Under the pieces are notes generated by a model that saw only the letters and a list, made by a program, of their open reading frames with translations, was not told where the DNA came from and searched no databases. DNA of 50,046 bases. Source: Haloterrigena salina JCM 13891. GTDB lineage: Archaea; Halobacteriota; Halobacteria; Halobacteriales; Natrialbaceae. The number at the start of each line of letters is the position of its first letter. The stretch's first letter is position 1. The stretch spans positions 245,194 to 295,239 of the forward strand of contig NZ_AOIS01000057.1 in the NCBI RefSeq assembly GCF_000337495.1. The letters are read 5' to 3'. Shown here piece by piece: positions 32,254 to 39,656 of this stretch. A program made the position numbers and the translations under genes.

Positions 32254-32630
32254 GGGGGTGTCCCCTCACTACTCATCTCTTCCTCTCTTTCCAAGGGCTC
32301 TTCTCGAAAGGAGGTTTCCCTAGATACGTTGGAGTCGACTATGTTGTGATCCTCGCCGCTCTCCGTATCGATCCAGGCTCTCGGTGAGTCCGTTGATTTC
32401 CGTCTTGAATAATAGTTGTCTGAGGTCGGTAATCACGCTCGAGACTTCCCTCGAGTTCCAGCCCTGCGTTCCTGTGATTAATCCTCGGAAATGGTAATAG
32501 AGAAATAGTGCAGCATGGTCTCCACCTCTGATGACTTCGTTGCTCGATTCTTCACTTACTACTACCATCTTGGACGGATATCTCCCTACAATAGGTACCT
32601 TTCTTCCAATAGGTTCTTCCCCCACCTTCC

Positions 32631-32702
32631 CTATTACACCTACCGGGGCTATCTGTGCTATTGCACCTATTCTTCCTATTGCACCTATTCAACCTACCTT
32701 AG
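32631..32702. repeat. array of eight 9-bp repeats, right copy
   Basis: Eight adjacent 9-mers start with CTAT or CTAC (for example CTATTGCAC twice, CTATTCTTC, CTATTCAAC). They run without gap just upstream of parA. More AATAGG words lie on both sides (about 32588-32615 and 32780). The array is the reverse complement type of the one at 29386-29439. The location between origin and parA suggests a partition site or parA operator. Confidence 0.65.
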
Positions 32703-32815
32703 TTCCAGTAGGTAGAATTAAGGTTCTATAGCAGAATCTAATCACCACCGGCTGAAATAGAACAATTCAGAACAATAGGTCCCTATTCCGGCCCTCTCAG
32801 CGGGTGAACGCGATA

Positions 32816-33706
32816 ATGAACGACACAACGTCCGAGCCACGCGCCGTAAGCGTGGTCATCCTGAAAGGTGGCGTCGGCAAATCAACGACCTCGATGAATC
32901 TGGCTCGTCAACTCGCCGAGCGCGGAACGACCCTCTTCGCCGACCTCGACCCGAACGGTCACGCGACGAACGGTCTCGGCTTCGAGGACGCGTACCAGGG
33001 CGAGACCAATCTCGGGGACGTCATTCTCGAGGGGACGGCGACTCCCCACGACCTGATTCGCCCGACCGATCACGGGTTCGATCTCCTCCCGTCGTCGGAT
33101 ACGCTCGAGGACGTCGAGAAAGACCTCGCGGGCGCGATGCAGGGTTCGGCGCGAATCAAGTCGAAGATCGTCGATCCGCTGCTGGGCGACGAGTACGACT
33201 ACGTGGTCTTCGACTGTCCGGCGTATCCGGGGATGCTCAACAACAATGCACTCGTCGCGACGGGGAACGTGATGATCCCGATCGAACCCGGCTCGAGTGC
33301 GATCGGTGGCTACAAGCGAACGATGGAACGGCTCATCGAGCCGGCGCGGGAGTACATCGACGTCGACGTCCTCGCCGTCGTGCCGAACAAACTCGGTGAC
33401 CGAATCGATCAACAGACCGAGGACCGAGAACTCCTCGAGAATCTGAACACCGCGACCTACGAGGTCAATCCCGATCAGCCGCTGCAGGAAGCGGTGCCGG
33501 AGTTCGCCCGGATCACGGCGGAGGAGTTCGACGAGATCGACGCCGGCGAGATGACGCCACCGAAGCCGGGCATCCGCCATCGGTCGGCGCTGTCGCGATC
33601 CTTACAGCACAACCAACCGCTGCAGGATTACGACCCGGAGAACGACCAGATCGCCTGTTACGAGCAACTCGCCGAAATCGTCGCCGCCGGAGGGATCGAG
33701 CGATGA
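32816..33706 (+). CDS. parA: ParA-type partition ATPase
   Basis: A 296-residue deviant-Walker ATPase. 'KGGVGKST' at 17-24 has the signature first lysine. 'FADLDPNGHATNGLG' is the second Asp motif, and 'YDYVVFDCPAYPGMLNNNAL' is Walker B-like. Related proteins segregate plasmids and secondary chromosomes by forming gradients on nucleoid DNA. The ATG at 32816 is preferred over GTG 32804 because the conserved part begins just after. The 9-bp array upstream is a candidate centromere or operator. Its stop overlaps the next gene by four bases (ATGA). No ParB is visible; the overlapping acidic protein takes that place. Confidence 0.92.
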   Translation: MNDTTSEPRAVSVVILKGGVGKSTTSMNLARQLAERGTTLFADLDPNGHATNGLGFEDAYQGETNLGDVILEGTATPHDLIRPTDHGFDLLPSSDTLEDVEKDLAGAMQGSARIKSKIVDPLLGDEYDYVVFDCPAYPGMLNNNALVATGNVMIPIEPGSSAIGGYKRTMERLIEPAREYIDVDVLAVVPNKLGDRIDQQTEDRELLENLNTATYEVNPDQPLQEAVPEFARITAEEFDEIDAGEMTPPKPGIRHRSALSRSLQHNQPLQDYDPENDQIACYEQLAEIVAAGGIER

Positions 33707-34314
33707 GCAACCCGTTCGACGATCTCAAGGAAACCGAAACGGAGTCGCCCGAGTCGGACGATTCAGAGACTCCTGAGAACGATCCGGAGGCACCTGAAGA
33801 CAATCCGGAACCGATCGGGAACGACTCGGAGACGTCCGATACTGAATCCGCGACCGCGGTCGAGTCGACGACCGACGTCGCGGACGCTCCGACCGCTCGC
33901 TCGACGGAAACGCCCACCGAATCGTCGACGGTGGCAACTCCCGACACGAGTACGAGCAATGAATCTACGTCGGAGACGAGCGCCGAACCGGTCGCGGACA
34001 CGCCCGTTGACCGCAGCGAACCCACTGAGTCCGAGTCTGAATCGGATGCCGCCGAACCGGTCTCGCCCGCGGAGACGGGGCCGGCGTTCGAATACAGCGC
34101 GGTCAAACAGAAGCCGTTCTACGCTCGGAACGAGACGGTAGCCGAATTCGAGAACGCGATCCGGACGACGATCCTCCCGACGCTCGCCCGAGCGGAGGTG
34201 CTCGACGAGGAAACCCGCGAGATTCACGATGCGGTGCTCCGCCTGGCGAACGAACAGCCGGAACGGGTCGCCGAACTCGTGCTCGAAGAGCGGCGCCGGT
34301 CCGGTGAACCGTAA
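33703..34314 (+). CDS. acidic ParA-partner protein, unknown family
   Basis: A 203-residue protein translated from a start overlapping the parA stop. The first 125 residues or so are a disordered acidic Thr/Ser/Glu/Asp/Pro-rich tract. The C-terminal 75 residues look folded and helical: 'FEYSAVKQKPFYARNETVAE', 'TTILPTLARAEVLDEETREI' and 'LVLEERRRSGEP'. I see no ParB/KorB or ribbon-helix-helix motif. In haloarchaeal plasmids the gene after parA is often such a hypothetical. By position it is the adaptor that links ParA to DNA, perhaps through the C-terminal part, but this is inference. It could be DNA-binding through the basic 'EERRR' tail. Confidence 0.75.
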   Translation: MSNPFDDLKETETESPESDDSETPENDPEAPEDNPEPIGNDSETSDTESATAVESTTDVADAPTARSTETPTESSTVATPDTSTSNESTSETSAEPVADTPVDRSEPTESESESDAAEPVSPAETGPAFEYSAVKQKPFYARNETVAEFENAIRTTILPTLARAEVLDEETREIHDAVLRLANEQPERVAELVLEERRRSGEP

Positions 34315-34383
34315 GGCCGTTCGGTCGGTCCCGAATGCGGTCGTTGTCGGTCTTTCCCATGACTGGTGGGCGATCCGGACGGC

Positions 34384-34662
34384 TTAGTCGAGATCGACGT
34401 ACTGATTCTCCCAGTCCCGTCGCGCCTCGAGTTCGCGCGTGCCGCGTCGCGTGACCGAGTAGACGTTGGTCCGTCGGTCCTTGGTCCCTTTTTCGACCAG
34501 TCCCTTGTCGACGAGCGTATCGAGATTCGGGTAGAGACGACCGTGGTGGATCTCCTTCTCGTAGTAGTTCTCGAGTTCCTCCTTAATCGCGAGCCCGTGC
34601 GGTTCCTCCTGACCGGCGATCACGTACAACAGGTCGCGCTGGAATCCCGTGAGATCGTACAT
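34384..34662 (-). CDS. PadR family transcription regulator
   Basis: A 92-residue winged-helix protein. 'LTGFQRDLLYVIAGQEEPHG' is the PadR start, 'GRLYPNLDTLVDKGLVEKGT' is the recognition helix and wing, and 'YSVTRRGTRELEARRDWE' ends the domain. It lacks a long C-terminal dimerisation domain, as usual for short haloarchaeal PadR proteins. A TATA-like GTTATATAAAAT at about 34683-34693 lies 26 bp upstream of the ATG, so it is leaderless. It is divergent from the Lrp gene, with 266 bp between. Targets are unknown; such proteins often regulate themselves or a neighbour. Confidence 0.9.
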   Translation of the reverse strand: MYDLTGFQRDLLYVIAGQEEPHGLAIKEELENYYEKEIHHGRLYPNLDTLVDKGLVEKGTKDRRTNVYSVTRRGTRELEARRDWENQYVDLD

Positions 34663-34895
34663 ACATCTCTAGTCTCGCTCCTGTTATATAAAATCCCATC
34701 TATGTCCCGTAACGAGTGATACGGGGTCCAGATCGCCGATACCGTGTTTTTGAAGGAACTAGTACTTCCCAAAACAGCGTGATATCAGGGGTCTGTCGGA
34801 TATTCAGCGGCCGCCGTATCGACTCCGAGAACACCGTTCTGCGCCGGTTGAGAACAAACTGTTCCACCACAAGCATTGAAACTGGATATTCGAAA

Positions 34896-34913
34896 ACTCC
34901 TAGTATAAGGAGT
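34896..34913. promoter_or_regulatory. inverted repeat over the Lrp-gene TATA box
   Basis: ACTCCT and AGGAGT flank AGTATA, the likely TATA element centred about 26 bp before the ATG at 34929. A dimeric regulator bound here would block TBP, which suits autoregulation by the Lrp protein. Confidence 0.45.
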
Positions 34914-34928
34914 AGTTCATACCCTACA

Positions 34929-35390
34929 ATGGCCTACGAAAACTTGGATGAAGACTTAGTGAACGAACTATTGAACGATGGACGTGCAAGCCTTCGGAGC
35001 CTCGCCGAAGAACTCGACGTCTCCGTCACGACCATTTCGAACCACCTCTCCGCCCTCGAGGACGAGGGCGTTATTCAGGGTTACACGCCCATCATCGACT
35101 ACGATGCGCTCGGATACGACGTCACCGCGATCATGCAACTCAAAGCTGAGGGGAACGCGCTCCCCCAGATCACCGAGACGCTGAAGGATCACGATCAGAT
35201 GATCTCGGTCTACGAGGTCACGGGCGACTACGACATTATCGCCATCGGGAAGTTCAAAGACACCGACGACATGAACGATCGGATCAAGCAGCTGCTGACC
35301 GATCCCGACATCAATCAGTCGAATACGAGCATCGTTCTCAACGCCGTCTCGGAGAACGAACAGTTCGAACTCGAGACCGACGACGAGTAA
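34929..35390 (+). CDS. Lrp/AsnC family transcription regulator
   Basis: A 153-residue protein. The N-terminal winged helix is '[20 protein letters not shown]' followed by '[20 protein letters not shown]'. The C-terminal RAM/ligand domain includes '[20 protein letters not shown]'. It is close to haloarchaeal LrpA1-type regulators that respond to amino acids and regulate metabolism, including their own gene. The frame is open upstream to 34716, but the ATG at 34929 with a TATA element 26 bp before it is clearly the start. The target set cannot be derived from this window. Confidence 0.9.
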   Translation: MAYENLDEDLVNELLNDGRASLRSLAEELDVSVTTISNHLSALEDEGVIQGYTPIIDYDALGYDVTAIMQLKAEGNALPQITETLKDHDQMISVYEVTGDYDIIAIGKFKDTDDMNDRIKQLLTDPDINQSNTSIVLNAVSENEQFELETDDE

Positions 35391-36008
35391 CCACAGCGTC
35401 GCGTCGCTGTATCGACTGCTTCTGCCTGCCCGACTTTGACCGGAACCGAACTCGAGCAGTGTCTTTCATATCGCTATCACGTATTTTCGGAAAACGGGGC
35501 ACGACGATAATCTATCTTCTACTCTTCCACTCTGACCTTTCCATCTAACTACCAGATATTTTATCTAGTGGTTATTCCAGCTAGGGTATTTGGAATATAA
35601 ATGGATATGTTGGATATTAACGCCTTTACAGGCATAAGGCGCGCCAAAATCTCCATTTATACATTCGTTTGGTCTACAATTCGACAAAGAGAAAGATAAA
35701 TAATACGGCGTTTTTGAAACTGGTGACGGAATGGGGCGCCATTTTATTGGCGTGAAAATCGGTCTAACGGCCTGTTTAGGCCTGATATTTGGCAATTCTA
35801 TCGAAGGTATTCGCAGTTCTAATTCCTCCCTCTCTATATACTACTATTCACAAATACCAGATTCATAATCATCTATTGATTCTGGTATTTAGGCTGGATA
35901 TCTCTATTTCGATCTGAGAGTAGCGCGGCGCTCGTTCTCGAGCCACTATCACTCGAGTCAACCGACCGACCCGACCAAAACGGATCCCTCGACGAAACCT
36001 CCCTGGTG
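35391..36008. other. AT-rich gene-free region, 618 bp, with small hairpins
   Basis: From about 35510 to 35900 the sequence is clearly more AT-rich than the surroundings. Hairpins GCCT-TTAC-AGGC (about 35621) and GGCCT-GTTT-AGGCC (about 35770) and a GGCGCGCC site are seen. Frames crossing it lack haloarchaeal composition, and I see no gene. Confidence 0.45.
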
Positions 36009-36959
36009 CTACCGCTCGAGTTGCTGGTCCAGCCAGTCGTAGGCGCTCTCTCGTACCTCGGTGGGGAACTCGTGCCCGCCCTCGAAAAACAGCGTCTCGA
36101 ATCGCTTCGGGGCGCCAGCGTCGGCGTAGGCCTCGGAAACGACGTCGGCGAGGTCGCGAACCGACTCCGGCGGGAAGATGCGATCGTCGGTGCCGTGGGT
36201 TACCAGCAGCGAGCTCGGCGCGACGTCCGCCAGGACGTCGTCCGTGTCACCGACTGTCAGGAGGTCGGGTACGTAGAGCGCAAAGTTGTGAGTGATCCGC
36301 TCGCGTTGAACGGCGGCGAGTCGCGCCACGCCGCTCGAGACGACCGCGGCGTCGATTCGATTGTCGAACCACGAGAGCCAGGCGGCTTCCTGACCGCCGA
36401 GCGAGTGGCCGATCGCGCCTAACGCCTCGGAAGCGACTAGATCGTGGGCTGCGAGGACGTCGAGCGTGGCGACGAGGTCCGAGAGATACTTCGTTTGAAG
36501 TGAGGAGCCGCGCAGCAGGCGATCCATCGCGACGAACTTCTCGTAGTTGGCACCCGCGGGCGCCGTCCCGGCCGCCCGCTCGCGCTCGGACGGCCGTCGG
36601 TCCTCGAAGGCGAGCAGGTCCGGACAGCAGACGACGTATCCGCGCCGGCAGAGTTCGGCGCCGTAGTGGTACGGCTCCGTCTCGCTCAGCCCAGCCGGAT
36701 CCGATTTTCCGACGTCGAACTCGCCCGCGTGCGGATGTATGGCGAGGATTCCGGGTCGCTCCCCGTCGATATCGTCGGGGACGAGCAGATACGCTCGGAT
36801 CCGTTCACCCGGTTCGACGGCGTACTCGAGGAGTCGGCGTTCGAACCCGTCGGCGGCCGCGACCGAGACGGTTTCGACGGCCGGATCGGGCCGGTCGGGG
36901 AACGAACCGAGGCAATCGAGGATCGCGTCTCGAGTCTCGTCTCTCTCAGGAGCGTCCAT
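36009..36959 (-). CDS. alpha/beta hydrolase (dienelactone hydrolase/acetyl esterase-like)
   Basis: A 316-residue hydrolase. The lid and core strands include 'VEPGERIRAYLLVPDDIDGE' and 'PGILAIHPHAGEFDVG'. The nucleophile serine is in 'GHSLGGQEA', the acid is in 'THGTDDRIFPPES', and the histidine is in 'FFEGGHEFP'. Together they form a complete Ser-Asp-His triad. Substrate is unknown; family members act on carboxylic esters, lactones or acetylated sugars. It is cytoplasmic (no signal). The ATG at 36959 is 97 bp from the neighbouring gene on the same strand, so it may form a unit with the DUF7260 gene. The frame extends upstream with poor bias, so I rejected longer starts. Confidence 0.85.
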   Translation of the reverse strand: MDAPERDETRDAILDCLGSFPDRPDPAVETVSVAAADGFERRLLEYAVEPGERIRAYLLVPDDIDGERPGILAIHPHAGEFDVGKSDPAGLSETEPYHYGAELCRRGYVVCCPDLLAFEDRRPSERERAAGTAPAGANYEKFVAMDRLLRGSSLQTKYLSDLVATLDVLAAHDLVASEALGAIGHSLGGQEAAWLSWFDNRIDAAVVSSGVARLAAVQRERITHNFALYVPDLLTVGDTDDVLADVAPSSLLVTHGTDDRIFPPESVRDLADVVSEAYADAGAPKRFETLFFEGGHEFPTEVRESAYDWLDQQLER

Positions 36960-37056
36960 ATCGGCTCGACGGACGGCGAGATCATAATTCGGTCGGGTCG
37001 AGCGAGCTCGCAGCCACCGGTTCCAACTGCGGTAGGACAGGACCGCCGTCGTCAGA

Positions 37057-38007
37057 TCACCGGTACGTAATCGCTCGACGGACTGTCTCCTGTCGCGCTC
37101 GAAGCCGTTCGCATCGTTCCGTAACGGCCGCCAACAGCGGAAAGTCGTCTTCGAGAGATTCGTAGAGGTAGAGCTGCAAGAACGGGTAGCCGGTCTTCGA
37201 CCGGTAGGCGTCGTTCGAGTGGATCTCGTGCTGTCGGTCCCGGTGCAGTTGTTCGTATCGGCTGAGACAGCGCTGCAGTCGCCGTTCGTACTCGAAGAGT
37301 TCCGTGAGGGAGTACGCCGAGAGGGGCGAGTCGTCCTCCGGACCGATCGAATCGTCGGCGACGGTTTCATCGATTTCCCGGAGCTGATCCCGATTTCGCT
37401 CGAGCGCGTCCCGTTCGGCGTCGATGGCGTCCAGCAGCGATTCGCGGCGGGACTTGGCCAGTCGCGACTGCTGTATCACCGCCTGTTTGAGCGGTTGCGT
37501 GAACTGGTAGCCGTCCGCGACGGCCGACGCGACGTTTTCGGTCAGTTCCAGCGTCATGTTCTCGTAGAGTTCCTCCCCGTACTCGCTCTCGTAGTGATCG
37601 ACGTCCATGACGGTTGATCGGTAGGCGTCTCGGACGTCCTGGAGGTTGCTTCCGGTGGCAGTGGCGTTTCCGACGAGAACCGTGGAAACGCCGTCTCTGC
37701 TATCGGTCTGTACGGTGATTGATTTCACCGCCGACGCGAACCGGTCGAACGCCTCGCACTCCCGTTGCAGTTGCTCGCGCTCCCGTTCGACGGCCCTGGT
37801 CGCCGCGGGAAAGTAACTGCCGATCGCAAGGGAACTGGCAACTAGATCCATCCCGCGACCGCCTCCGGCCAGTCGCTCGATACCCGGCCCGCTGTTCGTC
37901 ACTGCGAGAGCCGCCACTGCCAGAACTCCGAGCACGGCGACGCCTCGAATAGCTGGCCCGATGGCCCGCAGGCGATCGACTCCTTCCGGTCTGAATACTC
38001 TCGTCAT
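37057..38007 (-). CDS. DUF7260 family membrane-anchored coiled-coil protein
   Basis: A 316-residue haloarchaeal protein. One transmembrane segment near residues 20-37 ('GVAVLGVLAVAALAVT') is followed by long charged helices ('EREREQLQRECEAFDRFAS', 'ERDALERNRDQLREIDETVA') that should form coiled coils. A C-terminal part ends 'YLYESLEDDFPLLAAVTERC'. DUF7260 proteins are common in haloarchaea; function is not known. No operon partner is obvious apart from the hydrolase downstream. Confidence 0.8.
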   Translation of the reverse strand: MTRVFRPEGVDRLRAIGPAIRGVAVLGVLAVAALAVTNSGPGIERLAGGGRGMDLVASSLAIGSYFPAATRAVEREREQLQRECEAFDRFASAVKSITVQTDSRDGVSTVLVGNATATGSNLQDVRDAYRSTVMDVDHYESEYGEELYENMTLELTENVASAVADGYQFTQPLKQAVIQQSRLAKSRRESLLDAIDAERDALERNRDQLREIDETVADDSIGPEDDSPLSAYSLTELFEYERRLQRCLSRYEQLHRDRQHEIHSNDAYRSKTGYPFLQLYLYESLEDDFPLLAAVTERCERLRARQETVRRAITYR

Positions 38008-38135
38008 TGTTCCTCACATGCTCTTTCTTTGGTGTTAGTTATCACACTTTCTATCGAATATATTATTATACTTCCCGGACGACAGTAAGGTCGGCGAATC
38101 GCGACCTCGATCGACAGCAAAAGCTACCCGCTCGT

Positions 38136-39485
38136 TCAACTCGCCGCGGACGCGCCGGCGTCATCAGCCGTCGACGGGTCCGGCTCGACGATTCGAACGC
38201 GTTTGATGCGCGTCGTATCGACGGTCTCGACGGTGAGATCGACGCCGTCGTAGGCGAACGTTTCGCCGGGTTCGACCAGCCGCCCGGCGAGATTGAAGAC
38301 GAAGCCGGCGATCGTCTCGAACTCTTCGCCCTCCGGCAGGTCGATCTCGAGGGCGTCGTTGACGTCCTCGACGTTCACCTCACCGTTGACGCGGACGGTT
38401 CGGTCGTCGACGACCTCGATCGGTTCGTCTTCCTGGGTCTCGAGGATCTCGCCGACGATCGCTTCGACGATGTCTTCGGTGGTGACGATCCCTTCCGTCG
38501 TCCCGAACTCGTCGATGACGACGACTTGTTCGACGCGTTGCTGGCGCATCTCGCGAAACAGGTCGTCGATCTGCTTGCTCTCGGGAACGTGCAGCGTCTC
38601 CTCTAAGTACATCTCGAGGGTTTCGTCTTCGGTCTCGCCGTACTGCCGGTCGCGGACGAGGTCGCCGAGGGTAACGACACCGACGACGGTGTCGAGGTCG
38701 CCGTCGTACACCGGGAGGCGGGTGTGACCGCTTTCGACGCACTTCGCGACGGCTTCGTCGACGGTCGCCCCTCGAGCGACGGCGGTAACGTCGAGTCGCG
38801 GCGTCATCACCTCCTTGGCGATGGTATCGGTAAACCGGAACACCCGCTGGAGCATCTCGCGCTCGTCGGCTTCGATGATTCCCTCGTTCTCGCCGGTTCG
38901 AATCAGATTCCGGAGCTCCTCGCGGGTCACGTACGACTCTTCGACGGCCGTGCCGCCGCCGGTCAGCCGGTTGACCACACGTGTCAACCAGTCGAACGTG
39001 ATTACGAGCGGGAACAGCGCGTACTTCGAGAGCTGCAACGGGCGGGCGACCGAGAGCGCCCACGATTCGGTGTTCTCAATGGCGTAGGACTTCGGAGCGC
39101 TCTCGCCGAACAGCAAGACGACGGCCGTCACGCCGAACGTCGCCGCTAGCACCGCCTGGCCTTGACTCATATACATCCCGAACAGGCCCGTCGCGATCGA
39201 GGACATCGCGATGTTGACGAGGTTGTTCCCGACGAGGATCGTCACCAGCAGACGGTGGGGATCGTCCTTCAAGGTCTGGACGGTCTCGGCGCCGGGCGTG
39301 CCGTCCTCGACGAGCGCCTCGATTCGGTGCTGGGCCAGCGAGAACATCGCGATTTCCGCCGAGGAGAAAAACCCCGACAGGACCAGTAATACCAGCAGTG
39401 CCCCGATGCCGGCGGGAGCGACGAGTCCCGACGGGAGCAGGCCACCGGTAATGGCGCCGACGAGAGTCGTCCCGAACCCTGTCAT
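38136..39485 (-). CDS. CNNM/CorC (HlyC) family transporter
   Basis: A 449-residue protein with an N-terminal DUF21 transmembrane domain ('LVLLVLSGFFSSAEIAMFSL' is the first helix motif). Two CBS domains follow ('VMTPRLDVTAVARGATVDEA', 'VPESKQIDDLFREMRQQRVE'), then a C-terminal CorC_HlyC domain ('GFVFNLAGRLVEPGETFAY'). Homologues of this family function in Mg2+/Co2+ homeostasis, export or sensing, with CBS domains binding nucleotides. It is a single-gene unit in the cell membrane. Confidence 0.9.
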   Translation of the reverse strand: MTGFGTTLVGAITGGLLPSGLVAPAGIGALLVLLVLSGFFSSAEIAMFSLAQHRIEALVEDGTPGAETVQTLKDDPHRLLVTILVGNNLVNIAMSSIATGLFGMYMSQGQAVLAATFGVTAVVLLFGESAPKSYAIENTESWALSVARPLQLSKYALFPLVITFDWLTRVVNRLTGGGTAVEESYVTREELRNLIRTGENEGIIEADEREMLQRVFRFTDTIAKEVMTPRLDVTAVARGATVDEAVAKCVESGHTRLPVYDGDLDTVVGVVTLGDLVRDRQYGETEDETLEMYLEETLHVPESKQIDDLFREMRQQRVEQVVVIDEFGTTEGIVTTEDIVEAIVGEILETQEDEPIEVVDDRTVRVNGEVNVEDVNDALEIDLPEGEEFETIAGFVFNLAGRLVEPGETFAYDGVDLTVETVDTTRIKRVRIVEPDPSTADDAGASAAS

Positions 39486-39656
39486 GACGCGTCACCACCG
39501 GGTGCGGGAGTCGGCGGCTGCCGGCAACCGTCGCGACCGGTTCTTGGTACGACGGACGTGCGATCGTCTGCGGCGCTGAGTTCGGATAGACGTCGGTGCA
39601 TTGATAGTAGTGTCCGTTTCGTACTGAAGACTGGTATAGGTTGGTACCTCTTCGGC

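Larger units (their letters stand above)
31588..32815. other. candidate replication origin, 1.2-kb intergenic region
   Basis: A gene-free, AT-rich region between orc1 (leftward) and parA (rightward). Origin-type repeats lie at 31629, 31747 and 31870 in plus orientation, and one in minus orientation lies at 32232-32253. Between the last two is an AT-rich core with a 32-bp palindrome (32061-32092). The 9-bp repeat array is at 32631-32702. Inverted repeats around an AT-rich unwinding element next to orc1 are the known haloarchaeal origin layout. A minus-strand frame at 32320-32559 ('GDHAALFLYYHFRGLITG', 'SREVSSVITDLRQLLFKTEI') may be a small or remnant gene, but its codon bias is weak. Confidence 0.7.

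Noticed and set aside
32320-32625. Minus-strand frame of 101 codons in the origin region
   Set aside because: Parts look protein-like ('GDHAALFLYYHFRGLITG'), but codon bias is weak, the start lies in the repeat zone and no family is recognised. I mention it only within the origin entry.
32515-32731. Proline/isoleucine-rich open frames with a PIAPI-type repeat
   Set aside because: The repetitive peptide is simply the translation of the 9-bp array. It has no start signal and no matching protein family.
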